Source: Ostrinia nubilalis | Lineage: Eukaryota > Arthropoda > Insecta > Lepidoptera > Crambidae | Assembly (NCBI RefSeq): GCF_963855985.1 | Contig: NC_087114.1 | Coordinates: forward strand, 831,001 to 895,000 | Reading direction: 5' to 3' | Length of the DNA stretch: 64,000 nt | In this document: positions 1 to 11,370 of the stretch, one piece after another | Numbering within the stretch: the stretch's first letter is position 1 | Layout: every line of letters begins with the position of its first letter | Program-made: the position numbers and the translations under genes | Notes under the pieces: generated by a model | Database searches by the model: none | The model's input: only the letters and a program-made list of their open reading frames with translations | Told to the model about the DNA's origin: nothing

Positions 1-1037
1 GATGGATCAAAAAGTTTAAATGCAGTCAAATCTGCCCTTTATGATCCACAATGTAAATATAGTAAATGTTTTAAAATTAATACAGAGTGTAGCATATTTA
101 CTGCTGAGGCATATGCTATATTACAAGCATTAATTTACATTAAGTCTTTAAGCTATTGTAGTTATAATGAGTTTATGATATTATCTGATTCGAAAAGTGT
201 TTTGATGAGCTTAGACAATAATAATATGCACTTTAAAACAAATTATTTAATTTATAATATAAGAAACATTATTAATGAAATTAAAAAACCAATTTCACTC
301 AAGTGGATTCCGTCTCATCGAGGCATACCAGGGAACGAAATTGTGGATCAAGTTGCCAACTCTGAACCTCATGAAGACCACTCGGAGCATTTTAAGGTCC
401 CCTTCACGGACTTTCACACCATTATGAAAGAAAACTGTAAAGAGATATGGAAAAATTATTGGAAAATATGCTCAGAAACCAAAGGCAGATGGTATGCTGG
501 GATACAAAAGGAAATACCAACGAAACCCTGGTATTATTACAAAGAGTATATAAGCCGTAGATTTGTAACAACAATTAATCGTCTGCGATTTGGACACCTC
601 AGATCTCCCTCCCATCTACAGCGAATGAAAATAGTGAATAGCAGTTCATGCAATTTTTGTGATGAGGCTGATGCCGACCTGGAACATCTGATTATGAAAT
701 GCCCAAGATTTGGCCTTGAAAGACTTACACTAGTAGCCGATTTGAATCACTTATCAGAAGCAGATACAGATGTTAATGTAATACCCCGCCACATCCAGGA
801 AATATTATCAAAACCTATTACTTATGAATATTTATATAAATATGTAATCACTACAGTTGGACATTTATAAAAAGGACAAGTTTAAAGTTCAAAACTGTGT
901 AAAGAAGAAGCAAACTGGAATGGAAGCAAACATTTTATTTTAACGACATGAAATAATATATTGACAACTTACAAGTATTCGGCCAATGGTACAAATTTCC
1001 AGGCCAGGAAGGATTAAAAAAAAAAAAAAAAAAAAAA
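1..1037 (+). mobile_element. Non-LTR retrotransposon 3' end: RNase H domain, zinc knuckle, 3' UTR and poly(A)
   Basis: An open frame runs from base 1 (cut by the window edge) to the stop at 868-870. It reads as a ribonuclease H domain: DGSK at the very start, TAEAYAIL, LSDSKSV and KWIPSHRGIPGNEIVD supply the usual acidic residues and the histidine. Behind it is a short CNFCDE...H....C knuckle, as found after RNase H in I- and R1-like LINEs. About 145 bases of 3' UTR follow, then a run of A at about 1015-1037, which is the expected 3' terminus of a target-primed insertion. The reverse transcriptase and endonuclease would lie upstream, outside the window. The frame has no stops, so the copy may be fairly young. 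The exact clade (I, R1 or similar) cannot be fixed from this piece. Confidence 0.85.
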
Positions 1038-1437
1038 GTCAAAATTCCGTCGAATTAAAAATCAGACTATAGTTGATTTAGATTATACATAGTATCATCA
1101 ATCTAGTTTTTTTTAATCAAAATTGTCACCTAGTCTTTTTGTGCAGACTTTTTATTGATAAGTGTATGTAAATTATGAATTATTTCAGTGAAAAATTAAG
1201 TTTTTAAATAATTTCGTATGAAAAAAATATTCGAAAAAAATTGTTTAACAAAAAATGTAATGCCATTCCATTCTTTGAAGTGGTCTTATTAATACCCTAG
1301 AGTTCCAGGAAATCAAAAAGAGCACATTGTAGATGCTGAAGGTAATTTCTGTCTTTATGGGATTTAATCGGACTGACGACTTTGCATGTCCACTGCGGCT
1401 AGAATTCTTTCTTTAGATAATCAGCTGAGACTGGGAA
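1038..1437. other. No gene seen; AT-rich sequence
   Basis: AT-rich sequence after the LINE poly(A). No splice-consistent open frame or repeat boundary was recognised. Confidence 0.5.
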
Positions 1438-1472
1438 AAATATGCGCCATCTGGGAATTGAACCCAGGACCT
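1438..1472 (-). repeat. tRNA-derived SINE fragment (B box)
   Basis: On the minus strand this reads GGTCCTGGGTTCAATTCCC, a good RNA polymerase III B box. There is no cloverleaf around it, so it is read as a SINE remnant abutting the next repeat, not as a tRNA gene. Confidence 0.55.
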
Positions 1473-1477
1473 TTTTT

Positions 1478-1685
1478 TATCCTACTAATATTATAAAATG
1501 CGAAATTTTGGATGTCTGGATGGATGTATGTTTGTTACTCTTTCACGCAAAAACTACTGAGCGAATTTTGACGAAACTTTACAGTATTATTGTTTATAAC
1601 CCAGAATAACATATAGGCTATAATTTATGACGATCTGTGACAAACTAAATTTGACGCGGGTGAAGCCGCGGGCAAAAGCTGGTAG
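1478..1685 (+). repeat. Lepidopteran GCCGCGGGC-type interspersed repeat
   Basis: Starts CTACTAATATTATAAAATGCGAAA and ends with GTGAAGCCGCGGGC...AGCTGGTAG. It carries the phrase CTCTTTCACGCAAAAACTACTGA in between. Related copies are near 25.6, 28.7, 31.1, 49.5, 53.7 and 55.4 kb. The class is uncertain: the ends resemble non-autonomous Helitron-like repeats of Lepidoptera, but no defining hairpin and CTRR end was verified. Confidence 0.7.
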
Positions 1686-2028
1686 ATAGTCCATTAAAAT
1701 GTTGACTATTAAAGTAATTTTGATGTTGCAGCTTCAAAATCAAACAAGTTTGGAAAACAAAACTTATGTTATTATTTTGCACATAATAAAATTTATAATA
1801 ATATTTATGACCAAAATTATTTAGGTCATTTATTATTTTGTTTGTATTGATAATAATTATAATCAAGATAGAAAAGACAACAAAAAAAGGTAGACACAAA
1901 ACAAATGAATGTGATTAAACAATTACGTTGACACCTATTGATAACAGCTGATAAGGAATCAATAACAATACAACAATAATATACGTCAGACTGTCAGGAA
2001 ATGTTTAATATGAAAATTTTAGTAACGT
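1686..2028. other. No gene seen
   Basis: AT-rich filler between repeats. No coding evidence. Confidence 0.5.
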
Positions 2029-2125
2029 ACAGTCATCTTCAAATAGTTTGTGACACCGAAAGTGACCAAAAAGTTGACAACACAATCCTTATTCCAATTT
2101 TAATAAAGACGTTTTGCAAAGTTTT
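2029..2125 (+). repeat. One-ended copy of the TACAGTCAGCGTC MITE family
   Basis: TACAGTCATCTTCAAATAGT followed by a TGTGACACC...ACAACACAATCCTTATTCC segment matches the left part of the complete element at 51531-51652. The right terminal repeat is not recognisable here. Confidence 0.6.
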
Positions 2126-2600
2126 TGGCTGCATGTGGCTTATGATATTATTATTTGTCGTCATAGTCTGATTTATAATATTGTTATGTCCTTCTAGCAT
2201 CTGCTTAACATGACCAATACCTAATTAAAATATAATAAAAATGCAGATTGAACTCATTAATTATTAAAATTATAAACTTTTATGTACCTACCTATACTTT
2301 TCAGGTGTGATAATTACTCGAATGTACTAATGCAAATCAAATAACTAAATTAAATAAAATTTACAATTTATACAGCAATTGAAGTTTCTATTTTATTATT
2401 ATTATGCTACTATTATATTCATAAAAAATTGTGATAAATAAAAAATAGGTATATGAAAATAAATTAGGTAGGCAGTATTAATCAATTTTAACCGTTTCCT
2501 AGTTTTGAAAAAAATTTTAATTGCAAAATATTGCAACTAGATAGAAAACTAAATAGAAAATTGGAACGTTCAAAAAACATGAAAAAAAAAATTAAGTGGC
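2126..2600. other. No gene seen; very AT-rich
   Basis: Long A/T runs with no coherent reading frame or element end. Confidence 0.5.
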
Positions 2601-3170
2601 CAAAATTGCAAAACCCAATCACCGAATTTAGGGGTCATTTCCATCGCGTAACGGTACCATCGGAGTTGATTGACCTCCACAGAGGTTGATAAACTGACAG
2701 CAAAAACTACGAAATACACCTAAATGCGCAGAAAACGCGTCGTAAACGTTCAAAAAGTATTTTATCTGTACACTAACAGCGTCGGAATGCTTCCGTGCTT
2801 GTTCTCGAGTCAAAAATAGATTCGGATTGTTTATTATGATTACGAACGTACCAACCGAGTGTAACTTTTATAACTTTGCTACATTTTAATTTGAAAAGGT
2901 TATGCATGGAGGAAATTAAACGTGATAGCAAACAAAGGGCTAGGAAGGGCTGTACAGACATCCGTCAGCTGTTCAGAACAAAAACAAACAAAGAAAACTT
3001 GTTCCACCAATCGATAGACCCACCTCGAACTTATTTCTTCCGGAGTACGCCATACTCGGGTACGGAGTTACCTTGGCCACTATGCAAAATTTCACTTACA
3101 CCAGCACTGAAATTCACACTGTCTGCACAAAAGGTTTACAAAGAAATATGGACGACAAATTGATTTGATT
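2601..3170. other. Less AT-rich block of unknown nature
   Basis: Base composition changes here and short frames are open on both strands (2876-3163 plus, 95 codons; 2628-2813 minus, 61 codons). None shows a domain, a splice-consistent continuation or biased codon use. It could be an old repeat, a promoter or 5' UTR of an unseen gene, or a noncoding transcript. No choice is possible from sequence alone. Confidence 0.3.
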
Positions 3171-3824
3171 TTTTACAAAATGCAAGCGACAGACCAACTC
3201 GTTTATTTTTTCAATCTGACGTTTGTATGGTCCGAATCGCACAGACCTATCTCTACTGCACTTTAAAAAATATTCACTATTCATCAATAATTCAATTAAT
3301 TGTAGAATAATATTTACTTAACTAATATTCAAGTCAATTTTGTGTTTTATTCTTTATTTTTAAACATTTTAATACAAGTTTACAAGAATAAATGGTTACA
3401 GAAATTATTTCACTAACTAAAATCGGAACGGAATCAATACTTACTTTGACACTTGCAGTATGGTGTTGCCACCGTTAAGCTAACTTACATTTAATATGGT
3501 AAAAAATTGCTTTCATGTTTAATTTTATGCAAGGAATCGTTGCATGGTTTTACTGTACTTTTATTATTATCTGTAATCAAAATGAAGTTAACTATGGCTG
3601 ATCATCATCATTACATACCTACATTATACTCAATAATCAATAAGTAGGGTGTGAAAAATAGATAAAAATAAGTACAAAAATAAATTTCATTCTTTAATAC
3701 TGTTATACTTATCTTGAATTCACATTAATTATTAAACATCAGTACAAAAATTTCATCAAAGAAACCTGACTTTTTATCACAATAATAAATCTTAAAATTT
3801 ACTGAGTAACAATCACATCATCTG
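3171..3824. other. Probable 3' flank of the aldo-keto reductase gene
   Basis: AT-rich sequence downstream of the stop of the minus-strand gene. TTTATT on the plus strand near 3560 would read AATAAA on the gene strand, but it lies about 265 bases past the stop and is only one of several possible poly(A) signals. Confidence 0.35.
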
Positions 3825-6800
3825 TTAATCTCTAAGAAAAGGATTTGCTGCCGGGCTCGCAATCTTTTCGAAGGGATAATAGGGATGATCCTGCCAGAAC
3901 GAGGGCAGAGTGTATCTAGTGTTAGAGTTGTAATCGTTGATCCTGTTTATTTCCTCCGGAGCGAGCTTAAAGTCGAATATATTGATGTTTTCTTCTAAAC
4001 GCTTCGGATTTACACTCTTTGGTATTGGCACGATGTTTCTGTCAACCTGTAAAAAAATATTTCTATCAATCGGACTTCCAGATACGCACTCAAAATAAAT
4101 TATGATTTGTTTTTGTGGCTAAAAATCAATAAGTCTCAATTTTAAGTTAAAAAGGCAAACGAAGTGAGAAACATAACAAAATACCAAACAAATAAACATT
4201 TAAGGAGTTATTACAAAAAGTTAAACGGACGTTAAACACTTGTTTAAATTGACATTTCGTATGCTTTAATTTGAAACACGTGGTTAACGTCTGTTTAAGT
4301 TTTTTTGTAATGACACCGGTCGGTAGTGTAAGCTTTAAAATACTACTCAATCATCACATCACACAACGTTTCTAGCTACAGATCTAACTGTCAGATATAA
4401 AGAATTTATACGTACCAACCACCGCAACGCTACTTGAGCTGGAGTTTTGCGGTATTTCTTGGCGACATCAGCCAAACGTGGGTCGGTGAATCTGGGGCCA
4501 GGCAGTTCCATGCCATATCTCATCACAAGCGCGCCGAATGGACTGTAACCCATGACAACTATTCCCTCAGAGTGGGCAAACTGTACCAGCTCCGTTTGGA
4601 TGATTTGAGGGTGGACCTGAAAAATGAATAAACTGAATTAGATAGGTGTATTTTTTTTATTATGGTGCACTTTTTCGTTAACCTCAATTTGAAAAAATCT
4701 ATTATTAGATTTATTTTTATAACTACGTGACTTTTAATAAAGAAATTTAATGGTCTCAGAAATTTAACTACGACTAAGTGACTTGCACAATACAAACCGC
4801 GATTCAGCATTTGTTTGAATGATTTAAACATTAGATATATCGTATCAGCTGAATGACGGCCTCCCCCAAGGATTTCCACAAAGACCGGTCCTGCGCGACC
4901 TTTACCAGAACGTCCGTCCACCTAGTGGGAGGCCTGCCTACACTACGTCTTCCGGCTCGTGGTCGCCACTCGGGTATACTCTACTCACCTCAATTTGTAA
5001 AGCAGTTGGTTTAATTTCCGCTTCTCTCAATAGTCTTGTTAACTGTTCCTTGTTGAAGTTGGACACACCAATGGACTTGGCCAGCCCGAGGCGTTGGACA
5101 TCTTCCATCCCACGCCATGTCTCGATGTAGTCAGTATCAGAATGAGAGTAGTCCTCCTGGAAAATGTGGCACTTATGAACGTCAACATACACTAAAAAAA
5201 AGGTAGCACCTAAGGGACACTTTACATTTCTCCTTATCTTTTGGGCCGGCCAGTGACATAACTATAGGGTGGCAGGACTGGCAAAATGCCACGGGCCCCC
5301 GACCCTAATCGCACCCACCCCCTTGCTCGCGTTGCTTCAGCGCGATGGTCCCGCGGGCCCCCCTGAAAAATAACTCTAGATACGCCACGGGGGGCCTCCA
5401 TGAACGGAATTTGCCACGGGCCTCCCATGGTATAGTTACGACACTGGGGCCGGCACCATTTCTTAGAAGATTATAATTATTATCTATTTATTTATTACTT
5501 CACGCATAAAATACAATTACATGAATAAATAAATAATAAACATTTTCGTAAAAGAAATCGTGCAATGAATTATATCAGTTCTATTTTCAATGTTACTCAC
5601 ATTGAGACCCATCGGCCAATGCATCAAGTACAAGTCAACATAGCTGAGTCCCAGCTTCGTTAGAGATTCCTTCATTGCTTCCATTACTTCTTCTCGCTTG
5701 TGGTCTGTATTCCACAACTAAAAAAACAAGTTTGCATGAGTATAGTAATATTCGATTTACTATAGGTTTAGCGCTTAACTCAGTGCCTGAGGTAAGTATA
5801 GGAGCGACACGGGAGGGTGTTTTTAAGAGTTAAACGTCAGTGAGACTTCTGATTATTCTTCAGATGATTTATAATGCTCTGTTACGTCATAATTATTATG
5901 TCAAAGTGAATGACTTTGCTGCTGTGTTGCTCACATACCTCACATTATCACATACTTCAAGCACTAATTGAGTTAAGCGCTATAACTGTTACGGTCAAAG
6001 TGATAAATGTGAAAATTATGAATAATCGCCGGTTATTATGAATAATTACCGCATGATTTGGTAAATGTGATTAATATGAGGTCATTTATGTGTGTATAAA
6101 ACTAAATAGGCGGCTTAGGGGTGGCCCAAGGGCCACCCCCGCCGCACCTTAACCTATTTTTCACTTTAAATCAAAACATTATGTTGTAGGCATCATGGAA
6201 AAGTAATATTATGCAAAAAACATTCCAAACTCATTATGCCAAATTATATTAATATATGATATCAAAACGTTCAAAAGTTTGGCTGTACACGAGCACGTAC
6301 ACAATATGTTGTTCTCTTTTATGAAATTTGTTAGTACTAAGGTTGAATTATTAAATAATCACTGTTAAATGTGATTAATTTATCACTTTCACCGCGACTG
6401 TCGGGAATTATTCATAATAACCGGTTATTATTAATAATTTTCAATTTATCACATTAACCGTAACATAACTATAGAAATCATTAACATCTTCTTTACAAAA
6501 TAGTTTGAAAAATACCTTAGTGGTTATAAACAAGTCTTCTCGTTTGATTTCACCGCTAGCAAGCTTCATCCTCAGCGCCTCACCAATCTCAGCTTCCGTA
6601 TTGTAAATAGCGGCTGTGTCGATATGACGGTACCCAGCGTTCAATGCGTGAATTATAGCGTCGTGCAGCATGTTATTTTCAGAATTGACTGGGCCATCCT
6701 GAAACGTAGACACAAAATTTATGTATTTTTTAAAAACCTTACTAGTTAAGAGTTGCGTACGCTTTTAAGTTTAGTTTCAAATGTAATTTGTTTTTTTCTA

Positions 6801-7304
6801 TTTTAAATTAGCATTGAAAACTCCTAGGCTTATGTATAACTCATTTTTATATGCTATTTGTATTAAACTATAAGCTGTATGAAAATAATTGCAAATAAAA
6901 ATTAAAAAAATAAGCAGAGTTGAAAATAAACAATGTTTTGACACAACAGGGTGTACCAATCAAAGTCAAAAAACTCAAAAATAGTGAACGTATCAAAAAA
7001 TGGGTAATTAAAAATTAAGAGTTGACATCCCCAAATCGCGCGCTTTTTAAAAACATCAGAATAAGTGAAGGTCAAAGGAAATGCATGCACTCATCCAATC
7101 GATCAAAATGACAAACGTAAATATTTTTGTTTCTTTTAAACACGTCAGATAAATGTGTAAATGCTAAGGTGTTAGGTATTTCCATTATCTATGAATAGTT
7201 AATTACGTTACCTTGCCAAATCCTAAATAGGTGCCAAGAGCTATCGCTGGCATGTAATTTCCGTCGTTCATTTTCAGCTTCGGAACTTCTACCCCGACCA
7301 CCAT
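3825..7304 (-). CDS. Aldo-keto reductase (AKR2E-like), six core coding exons
   Basis: NADPH-dependent oxidoreductase with an (alpha/beta)8 barrel that reduces carbonyl groups to alcohols. Exons on the minus strand: 7304-7212, 6698-6516, 5717-5601, 5156-4989, 4616-4416 and 4046-3825. All introns are GT-AG in phase 0, giving 327 residues counted from the ATG at 7304. The catalytic tetrad is present with canonical spacing (Asp58, Tyr63, Lys92, His125), in [26 protein letters not shown] and LMHWP. The cofactor loop [14 protein letters not shown] has the Lys-Ser...Arg...Asn pattern of NADPH binders. ALQIEVHP replaces the usual NQIE-type Asn with Leu but keeps Gln. Closest in kind are lepidopteran AKR2E enzymes, which include 3-dehydroecdysone reductases; substrate cannot be read from sequence. 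The ATG at 7304 directly follows a 3' splice site, so a 5' exon is expected (see 25985-26035). Confidence 0.93.
4850..4985. repeat. RTE-type LINE 3' fragment in an AKR intron
   Basis: GGCCTCCCCCAAGGATTTCC...GACCGGTCCTGCGC...CCACCTAGTGGGAGGCC is the antisense of the C-terminal coding end of an RTE-type LINE. It runs almost up to exon 5 of the aldo-keto reductase (end 4989). Confidence 0.75.
5251..5446. mobile_element. Non-autonomous hAT element with perfect 8-bp target duplication
   Basis: Terminal inverted repeats CAGTGACATAACTATA and (read inward from the right) CAGTGTCGTAACTATA enclose 196 bp. The flanks 5243-5250 and 5447-5454 are both GGGCCGGC, an exact 8-bp duplication. CAG-starting ends plus 8-bp duplication are diagnostic of the hAT superfamily. 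The interior is rich in GGGCCC and codes for nothing. It lies in the intron between AKR exons 5717-5601 and 5156-4989. Confidence 0.9.
5757..6476. mobile_element. MITE (TAGCGCTTAACTCA ends), split by a younger MITE
   Basis: The left end reads CTATAGGTTTAGCGCTTAACTCA. The inverted counterpart TGAGTTAAGCGCTATAACT reaches about 5988 and is completed by ATAACTATAG after the inserted element. A related copy lies at about 31340-31670. The target duplication of this outer element is not clear. Confidence 0.75.
5989..6470. mobile_element. MITE (GTTACGGT ends) inserted in another MITE
   Basis: Long imperfect inverted ends, GTTACGGTCAAAGTGATAA and, inward from the right, GTTACGGTTAATGTGATAA, both leading into a CCGGTTATTATGAATAATT motif. 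ATAACT stands on both sides and is a candidate 6-bp target duplication. A small hairpin GGTGGCCCAAGGGCCACC lies near the middle, at about 6120-6140. Confidence 0.8.
6720..7210. other. AKR intron, no further feature seen
   Basis: Short intron of the aldo-keto reductase gene. AT-rich, no element ends recognised. Confidence 0.5.
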
Positions 7305-8280
7305 CTGTGAAAAAATAAAAAAATATCATGAGGCTTTAAAAAATCATAAAATACCTACTTGGATTTTGCCGCTAAATTGTTTTACAACAACAGACCATCA
7401 TGCCTCAATCGTTTAGGTTATGTATTGCCACATGAGTTACGTAGAATCAAGTGGCTTGCCTTAGCTCTGTGTTCGTGAATGAATATTCAAACTGTAGTAC
7501 ACAAGATAGCTGTGTGCAGTTAATCGCAATTTAAACTAAAGTTAGCGTCGCGTAGTTTCGTCTGCAAAAATACCGGTTTGGCACAGTCTTTCAAATTCTC
7601 AACTAAAGTATGAAGTTGAATTTTGAAGACCCTTTAAATTTTAATTTTACCCGACTGCGCCAGGAGGGTTATGTTTTAAAGAATTTAATTGAGTAAGCAA
7701 ATTAGTAATAATTGAGTAGGTATAACGCCGACAAAGAGACTTTTCTGCAACTACCTATTTATATTTATTATCTGCATTAATTATAGGCTAGGCTATTTCA
7801 ATAAGAAACAGCCTAATTGTGCCCTTCCTTGAGCTATTCTCCTATATTTTATAGGTACTATCTAATAACTTTAGATATTAATAAGATAAAATAGTAAGTA
7901 ATTTTATCTTTTTAATATCGAATTATGGATTTCCGCAACTTACCGCCTGACCTGATACCTACTATTAATATAGATATAATATTATTGTTTTGCGTCAAAA
8001 TCCGTCCAGTATTTTGCGTAAAAGACTTAAACATCCATTCATTCTTCTTAAACGCACGTTTTATATTTTTGTTAAGATTAACGTAAATACTGATCCACAA
8101 GCATGTCGACATATCACCAGGAAAAAGGCACTAAGATAAATTAGTTACAGAATTATTAGTTACCTAAGTTTTTGTGTGATAAATTAATGTAGGTAATTTT
8201 ATCCTTAAGATACCATGAAGTTGAACAAAGGTTTTTTGTGTGATAAATATTATTTTATCCTTACGATACCATGAACCAAG
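7305..8280. other. Long AKR intron, first part
   Basis: Mostly unique AT-rich sequence. A short TTTTACCCGACTGCGCC...GAGGGTTATGTTTT motif near 7645-7675 recurs at about 35430 and 45815 and marks a dispersed repeat of unknown class. Confidence 0.45.
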
Positions 8281-8800
8281 TTTTTAACCGACTTCAAAAA
8301 AGGAGGAGGTTATAATGTTCGACTGTATGTATTTTTTTTTTTCTATGTATGTTCACCGATTACTCCGTCAATTGTGGACCGATTTTCAAAATTCTTTTTT
8401 TGTTCGATAGGGTATACTTTTGAGGTGGTCCCATTGTCACCAAGTCAGGATCTGATAATGGGATCCTAGGGAAATCGAGGGCAACCCTCAAATTTTATAG
8501 GCACGTATATCGTTTTTCAAACTTTTTCTTAAGTTATTCAAGTATTTGCTCCTGGAAATCATCATCTCATATTGATGAGCTGATGATAGAAGGTAAAACT
8601 CCTTAATGCTTAGGAGTTGGAGGATAATTCTTTTAATTTTATAGATAAGTATAGTTTCTAAAGTTATTCAAGTGTTTACATCAGATATTCATCATCTCAT
8701 CATGATGAATTGGTCATGGTAGGTACAACTCCTTAATGCTTAGGAGTTGGAGGATAATTCTTTAAATATTATAAGTACAAATAGACCAACAGTTGTATTC
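8281..8800. repeat. Lepidopteran ACCGACTTCAAAAAAGGAGG repeat with an internal tandem duplication
   Basis: Begins with AACCGACTTCAAAAAAGG, a phrase found dispersed in lepidopteran genomes. Within it two diverged units of about 115 bp (about 8530-8645 and 8655-8770) each contain CATCATCTCAT...GATGA and then ACTCCTTAATGCTTAGGAG TTGGAGGATAATTC. Confidence 0.65.
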
Positions 8801-8954
8801 TTTCATGTTTTTAAGGTGGGCTGACGGTTTAGGGTCTTTTAGGTTTCCTATATGGTAACCTGTATTTTGTATGGAATATTATTTACACTAGACATGAAGA
8901 ATATGGTGTCAATGTAGGTACTGCCTACCTTCAGTGGTAACATCAAGGTAATAA

Positions 8955-9000
8955 TTCGTTCGTTCGTTTCAGCCAAATGACGTCCACTGCTGGACAAATA
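8955..9000. repeat. RTE-type LINE 3' end scrap
   Basis: GTTTCAGCCAAATGACGTCC followed by ACTGCTGGACAAA matches the extreme antisense end of the RTE-type fragments elsewhere in the window. Confidence 0.6.
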
Positions 9001-9047
9001 ATTAGTTAACTAAAAAGCAAGAAATAAGTAAAATTTTATAAAAAAAA

Positions 9048-9174
9048 ATAAAACCGACTCCAAAAAACCTACACTAAAAAGTAGAAAAATAATTACTAAT
9101 TTCCTACTTATTTATTAGGACGAATTAATATTTATGTAGGTATACCATGATTGATACTTTTGGAGTCGGTGCAG
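9048..9174. repeat. Short inverted repeat ACCGACTCCAAAA
   Basis: ACCGACTCCAAAA near 9052 is answered by TTTTGGAGTCGGT near 9160. It may be a small fold-back element or the ends of the preceding repeat family. Confidence 0.5.
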
Positions 9175-9545
9175 GCAAACTTTACATGTTTCTTATTTGT
9201 GACCGAATTTGCTTTTGCATGTAGACTTATTTTATTTTTAAGTAACTAGTTATGCACAAGGGCACTTTAAACCAAACATGTGTTCTTATTATAGTTGTAA
9301 AAAGATTCATTTTGAAGCAAAAATGTACAGTCTGTAATCCTATAGAGTCCGTGAGGAATTTAGAGGTCAATTAAAAATACATTATCAAGATTACCGCAGT
9401 AATGCTAGTTTGCCATTTAAAACACGCTCGCCTTCAATATTTTCCTAGACGATAAGTGCAATTTCAAGGTATACTTAGTTCATTAACATAGACATCAGAC
9501 ATCAGGTCATTATCCACTACAGGAGCACGACCTACTTGATTAACC
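9175..9545. other. No feature seen
   Basis: AKR intron sequence without recognised ends or coding potential. Confidence 0.45.
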
Positions 9546-9773
9546 GCTGCAACTCCTGTGTAGCCAGGATCTACAGCTTGACCGCCAACAACCCAACCAG
9601 TGAAGGCCAAGTTTGTCCCGGGGGAAAGTTAAACTGCCATTGGACCCGCAACGAAATTATCAGAAGAACATAGGAGGAGTTCGAAGTTAAGGTTCGACTT
9701 CCCTCCGTTGCAAAGCGGATGACAGGTGACAAACAAAGGTTTAGTAACCTTTATGAAAAGATAATGCACCATA
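9546..9773 (+). repeat. Interspersed repeat 'A' (TGTAGCCAGGATCTACAGC)
   Basis: CTGCAACTCCTGTGTAGCC...GATCTACAGCTTGACCGCC...GTCCCGGGGGAAAGTTAAAC...AAAGCGGATGACAGG. The same sequence recurs in direct orientation at 11130-11370, at 49115-49255, 50085-50215 and 50755-50860, and as a short reverse piece at 41275-41345. Class unknown; no coding capacity is obvious in any copy. Confidence 0.75.
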
Positions 9774-11129
9774 GGTAGGTAGGTAGGTAGGTACGCAAAA
9801 CTCCGAAACCGAGTTTATGAATAAACAGAAATACAGAAATAGTAACACAAACAGTTATAACACAAATACTTTAATCTACATTATTATTATGAAGAGGATA
9901 GATTTTATTGTTTATTTGTATTGAATAGACCGAAACTACTCCGTTGAAAAATTATTTCACCATTAACCTACATTATTTTCTCGACGGTCCCTACGTACAA
10001 TTCAGTATCTACCAGTTCCGTGATTTGCCGTTTTTGTTTGCAAAACCTTCAGAGGACCCAACAGTTGCGGCTCAGTTAAAAAAACATACACTTTTTATTC
10101 AAATTGAACCTTAAAACGCCAAAAAACAAATCCCGCAACTACAAAATTAGAACGATTTCCGCAGTAAAATTGCATTAGTGGGAGTTACGAAAGTTTACGC
10201 TGGACCTCACGCTTAGCTCCGCTCGCCCAGCCCCGCAACTGCCACTTTCATTCACGCAGATCGAGTGAATTGATACGTAATTTATGAAGAAAATAGGTAT
10301 TATTATGGTTTCTAACCTAATCTATTTCACTCAACATTATACCAACGGCAAATTAATCAATTAACTGTAGGAACCTGGTAGTTGCGTTGTTTCATTAGGG
10401 AAAATTAAAGTTACTATTATAAGTAAGTGGCACTTACCTATTTTTACGTCGGAAAATTAAAGTATCATCTAGCCGTAACTGCCACTATAAATGTTTTACT
10501 TTGGAAAAGTTTGTTTTATGTCTATAAGCAAGTGCCAGTAACGGTGTTTTACGCTGAGAAATTGTATTTTAGCAATATCTGGTGGAGATAAAAGTGAAGA
10601 CAAAACAATATAAAATATGATATACAACACGACTGAAGTATCTAGGGTCATTTATTAGACTTAACGCAACCAAGTTCTTCTCCTATGCTACTTTTTACAA
10701 GATACAAGTTTGTAAAAATATCGTTAAATTTATTTTATTTATTTATCAAGCATATTATGGCATTCAGAAATAAATATAAGTAGGTAACACTTACAAACAA
10801 AAGTTTCAATTAACTGTAGTTAGAAGCTACTATTACATGATAATGCTTACATGATATTGCATACATACCCGTCAGAAGGATGAGGTATACCCACTAAAAA
10901 TACCCTGATGTCCCCGTCACTCGCTATAAGTGCTAACTTTGAGGTTCCAGACAAAGACCTCCCGCCTACACGGCGACAGTTGGGACGAGAGCAGCTGGAA
11001 GTATACAGCTTTCTCGTACACACACTCACCGTCAGGAGACGATGGTGGTGGCCTATGCAATGCCTCCCGTGCAGCCTCACGACTCCGTTACGCTGGCCAT
11101 TACTAAGGAACGGGACTATTCCCACCTCT

Positions 11130-11370
11130 CGTTCCCACCACTGCAACTCCTGTGTAGCCAGGATCTACAGCTTGACCGCCACAAAAACCCAACCAATGAA
11201 GGTCAAGTTTGTCCCGGGGGAAAGTTAAACTGTCATTGGACCCGCAACGAAATTAATCAGAAGAACATAGGAGGAGTTCGAAATTAAGGTTCGACTTCCC
11301 TCCATTGCAAAGCGGATGACAGGTGACAAACAAAGGTTTAAAACCTTTAAGAAAAAGATTATGCACCACG
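11130..11370 (+). repeat. Interspersed repeat 'A', second direct copy
   Basis: Begins further 5' than the first copy, with CGGGACTATTCCCACCTCTC, and then follows the same order of motifs. It lies in direct orientation 1.36 kb from the first copy, but flank comparison gives no support for a pair of LTRs. Confidence 0.7.

Noticed and set aside
9546..11370. The two direct repeat 'A' copies as LTRs of one retroelement
   Set aside because: Starts differ, no TG...CA ends or flanking duplication, and other copies stand alone elsewhere in the window.
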